Part shown: one piece after another, positions 61,423 to 64,000 of the stretch
How the letters are laid out: every line of letters starts with the position of its first letter
How positions within the stretch are numbered: the first letter of the stretch is position 1
Source: Eopsaltria australis
Taxonomy: Eukaryota; Chordata; Aves; Passeriformes; Petroicidae
Direction of reading: 5' to 3'
DNA length: 64,000 nt
Assembly: GCA_034509425.1 (NCBI GenBank)
Contig: JAVTVJ010000448.1
Location: 44,957-108,956, forward strand
Position numbers and translations under genes: made by a program
Notes under the pieces: generated by a model
The model's input: the letters and a program-made list of their open reading frames with translations, nothing else
Databases searched by the model: none
What the model was told of the DNA's origin: nothing

Positions 61423-61944
61423 TGATGCCGTTTGGTTTCTGCCTTTTTTCTTTTATATGTTCTCTGTACTCTCTGCCCATATTTTTGTGGCTCTGTAGCC
61501 TACTATATTAATAGCTAGTTTTTCCAGTACCTTTCCATAGCCTTTCCCTAAGCAGAAAGACAAAACAAATTCCAGAGCTCCAAGCCCCAGGGGGTTGCAA
61601 GGCCCTGTCCTATCTCAGTTCTTCCTGGGAACCAAGGCCGAGAACAACTCTGAGGTACATTTTCATAAGCAGAGTGCAGCCAGTGCTGAGAGGGGGGCTC
61701 CAGGGAAGGGGCTGGACCTGAGGGGGAATTGAATCGCCACTTGTTCTCCTTATTGGTGCTCTTAATCAATTATGCTAATTTCCTAAAAGCTATAAATATG
61801 TACTCACCCCTGGAGGGGCTGGGCTTTTATGGACACCTTTCCATAACTGCTCCTGAAGACCTTCAAAATAAAGATCCCCTTTTATATTACCTCCTTGCTA
61901 AAATGATCTCGAGTTTCTTTTCCAGGCTGGGGGAAAAGGCAACA
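61423..61944 (+). mobile_element. LTR4 (3' LTR of copy 2)
   Basis: 522 bp from TGATGCC to GGCAACA. TATA at 61790-61798, AATAAA at 61867-61872. Carries the 3'-type diagnostic bases of LTR2. Confidence 0.92.
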
Positions 61945-63478
61945 CCGGACGCCACCTGAAATGGCGCATGGATCAAGATCCTTCCCAGACCCAAGCTGCC
62001 ATCAGCTAGAACTCTGGCTGCAATTGTAGGGCTAAATGCCTCCTAAAAACTGGCATCATGCATCTGGGGGACTGAGTTTCTTGCACATGGAAATGCGCCA
62101 TTGTTTGCATCGAAGGCACATAATCTGGGAGTTGACAGCGCATGCTGAAATTCGCATGGATTAAGATTCCTCGCAGACCCAAGCTGCCACCGACAGGGAC
62201 GCCTGGCTGCCCTTGTAGGGCCAAAACCCTCTCCAAGACTGACATCCAAGAACTGGGGGGCAGAGTTCCATCTTTCCTCAGAGAAAAGGGACACTTTTTT
62301 GTGTCCCGGCCCTAAGGCCACTCTGCTCCTGCTGCGTCTTCAAATTCCGTATGGATCAAGATTCCTCGCAGACCCAAGCTGCCACCGACAGGGACTCTGG
62401 CTGCCCTTGCAGGGCTAAAAACCCTCCTCCAAACTGACAGCAAGAAACTGGGGGGCAGAGTTCTCTTTCTCAGAGAAAAGGGACACTTTTTGTGTCCCGG
62501 CCCTAAGGCACTTTGCTCCTGGACGCCACCTGAAATTTCCGTATGGATCAAGATTCCTGGCTGACGCAAGCTGCCATCAACCAGGACTCTGGTTGATTTT
62601 GTAGGGCTAAAATCCTCCACAAAACCGACATCATGAATTTCGGGCCTAAGTTTTCTTTCACGTGGATAAGTGCATCATTTGTAATCGTAGGCCCCATGTT
62701 CTGGAGTCGACGGCCGCCTCTTCACAATTCGTCATGGAGCCAAGATTCCTCGCAGACTCAAGCTGCCACCGACTACGACACTGGCTGCCCTTGCAGGGCC
62801 AAAACTCTGCTCCAAACTGACATCAAGAAACTGGGGGGCAGAGTTCTCTTTCTCAGAGAAAAGGGACACTTTTTGTGTCCCGGCCCTAAGGCACTGTGCT
62901 CCCGGACGCCACCTGAAATTCCGTATGGATCAAGATTATTCGCTGACGCAAGCTGCCATCAACCATGACTCTGGTTGCATTTGTAAGGGCTAAAACCCTC
63001 CAGAACTGACATGAACGAAACTGTGGGGCAGAGCTATCTTTTTCTCAGAGAAAAGGCGACACTTTTTGTGTCGCCGGCCTAAGGACATCTGCTCCGGACA
63101 CGCACTTAAAATGCGCATGGATGCAGATCCTTCCCAGACCCAAGCTTGCATCAGTCTAGAAATCTGGCTGCAATTGTAGGGCTAAATGCCTCCTAAAAAC
63201 TGGCATCATGCATCTGGGGGACTGAGTTTTCTTTCACATGGAAAAGCGCCATTGTTTGGATCGAAGGCCACATATCTGGGAGTTGACAGCCGCATGCTGA
63301 AATTCCGCATGGATTAAGATTCCTCGCAGACCCAAGCTGGCACCAACAAGGACCCTGGCTGCCCTTGCAGGGCCAAAACCCTCCTCCAAACTGACATCAA
63401 GAAACTGGGGGGCAGACATCTCTTTCTCAGAGAAAAGGGACACTTCTTGTGTCCGGCCCTAAGGCACTGTGCTCCCTG
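61945..63478 (+). repeat. Satellite block B2, eight ~190-bp monomers
   Basis: 1534 bp with the same monomer order as B1 (a, b, b, a', b, c, a, b). It starts with the right-hand CCGG of ERV copy 2 and ends ...GTGCTCCCTG against LTR5. A clean b-type monomer shows GGGACAC-TTTTT-GTGTCCC at 62863-62881. Identical order and identical ERV phase in both blocks show that satellite and ERV were duplicated as one unit. Confidence 0.88.
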
Positions 63479-64000
63479 TGATGCCGTTTGGTTTCTGCCT
63501 TTTTTCTTTTATATGTTCTCTGTACTCTCTGCACATATTTTTGTGGCTCTGTAGCCTTCTATATTAATAGCTAGTTTTTCCAGTACCTTTCCATAGCCTT
63601 TCCCTAAGCAGAAAGACAAAACAAATTCCAGAGCTCCAAGCCCCAGGGGGTTGCAAGGCCCTGTCCTATCTCAGTTCTTTCTGGGAACCAAGGCCGAGAA
63701 CAACTCTGTGGTACATTTTCATAAGCAGAGTGCAGCCAGTGCTGAGAGGGGGGCTCCAGGGAAGGGGCTGGACCTGAGGGGGAATTGAATCGCCACTTGT
63801 TCTCCTTATTGCTGCTCTTAATCAATTATGCTAATTTCCTAAAAGCTATAAATATGTACTCACCCCTGGAGGGGCTGGGCTTTTATGGACACCTTTCCAT
63901 AACTGCTCCTGAAGACCTTCAAAATAAAGATCCCCTTTTATATTACCTCCTTGCTAAAATGATCTCGAGTTTCCTTTCCAGGCTGGGGGAAAAGGCAACA
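63479..64000 (+). mobile_element. LTR5, hybrid LTR
   Basis: 522 bp from TGATGCC to GGCAACA, ending at the last base of the window. TATA at 63846-63854, AATAAA at 63923-63928. Its start matches 5' LTRs (GCACAT at 63531, CCTTCT at 63555) while the rest matches 3' LTRs (GGGGGTTGC, AAGCAGAGTGCA, AATCGCCA). It sits in the satellite at the same phase as LTR3; the left flank CCTG differs from CCGG by one base. It is probably a solo LTR made by recombination between the two LTRs of a third copy. Confidence 0.85.

Larger units (their letters stand above)
57913..61944 (+). mobile_element. Defective class I (gamma-like) endogenous retrovirus, copy 2
   Basis: Same layout as copy 1 and almost the same length (4032 against 4028 bp), with internal regions of 2989 and 2992 bp. 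It is embedded in satellite on both sides, with a 4-bp target duplication CCGG (57909-57912 and 61945-61948). A 4-bp duplication is typical of gammaretrovirus-type integrases. Both copies share the same pol truncation, most of the same stops and the same 5'-versus-3' LTR differences, so they are products of DNA-level duplication and not separate infections. Confidence 0.9.

Noticed and set aside
56355..63478. CENP-B box in the satellite monomers
   Set aside because: I looked for the NTTCGNNNNANNCGGGN pattern and its complement in representative monomers and saw none.
52327..64000. Interpretation as three or more independent retroviral insertions
   Set aside because: Identical internal deletions, shared stops, shared LTR-specific differences and identical phase in the satellite are best explained by DNA-level duplication of one provirus.

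Overview
This window is vertebrate and almost certainly avian nuclear DNA, probably from a songbird. The first 52 kb is AT-rich, gene-poor sequence with no recognisable protein-coding exon. It is littered with decayed CR1 LINEs in both orientations (about 7985, 10690, 25160, 29815, 34455, 35140, 39190, 45128 and 46905) and with LTRs from older retroelements. CR1 with 3' ends close to ATTCTATGATTCTATG is the hallmark bird and reptile LINE. Two solo LTRs end in the ...AAACCACMACA-type termini of avian ERV-L-like elements. The open frames here are short, mutually overlapping and without family signatures, so I treat them as chance.

Layout 1-52326: unique intergenic DNA interrupted by the CR1 copies; a solo LTR at 13101-13646; a probable minus-strand LTR at about 16660-17290; an LTR at about 38704-39179 next to a CR1; a minus-strand LTR remnant at about 43640-44095; and a minus-strand ERV-L-type solo LTR at 51362-51950 with perfect 5-bp target duplications GAGAC. 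A minus-strand CR1 is nested in a plus-strand CR1 at 35140-35378. Simple repeats are scattered throughout.

Layout 52327-64000: a very different landscape. A defective retrovirus-like element (LTR, primer-binding site, leader with 71-bp tandem repeats, CpG-dense block ending in a splice donor, pol RNase H remnant, possible env remnant, polypurine tract, LTR; about 4.03 kb) alternates with blocks of about 1.54 kb made of eight ~190-bp satellite-like monomers. The order is LTR1-int-LTR2-satellite-LTR3-int-LTR4-satellite-LTR5, giving a composite tandem unit of about 5.57-5.59 kb. The second element sits in the satellite with a 4-bp target duplication CCGG, and an unoccupied version of the target is visible in a neighbouring monomer. 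Sequence differences between 5' and 3' LTRs are shared by both copies, so the provirus inserted once, its LTRs diverged, and ERV plus satellite were then amplified together. LTR5 is a hybrid (5'-LTR type at its start, 3'-LTR type afterwards), as expected of a solo LTR left by recombination in a further copy. LTR1, by contrast, abuts unique DNA exactly at its TG terminus and has no matching target duplication, which marks either LTR-mediated rearrangement or an assembly misjoin.

No element is coding-competent. The retroviral genes are small, stop-ridden remnants. Abundant one-base indels between repeated copies hint that this part of the assembly carries consensus errors. I found no tRNA, rRNA, CRISPR or intact host gene.
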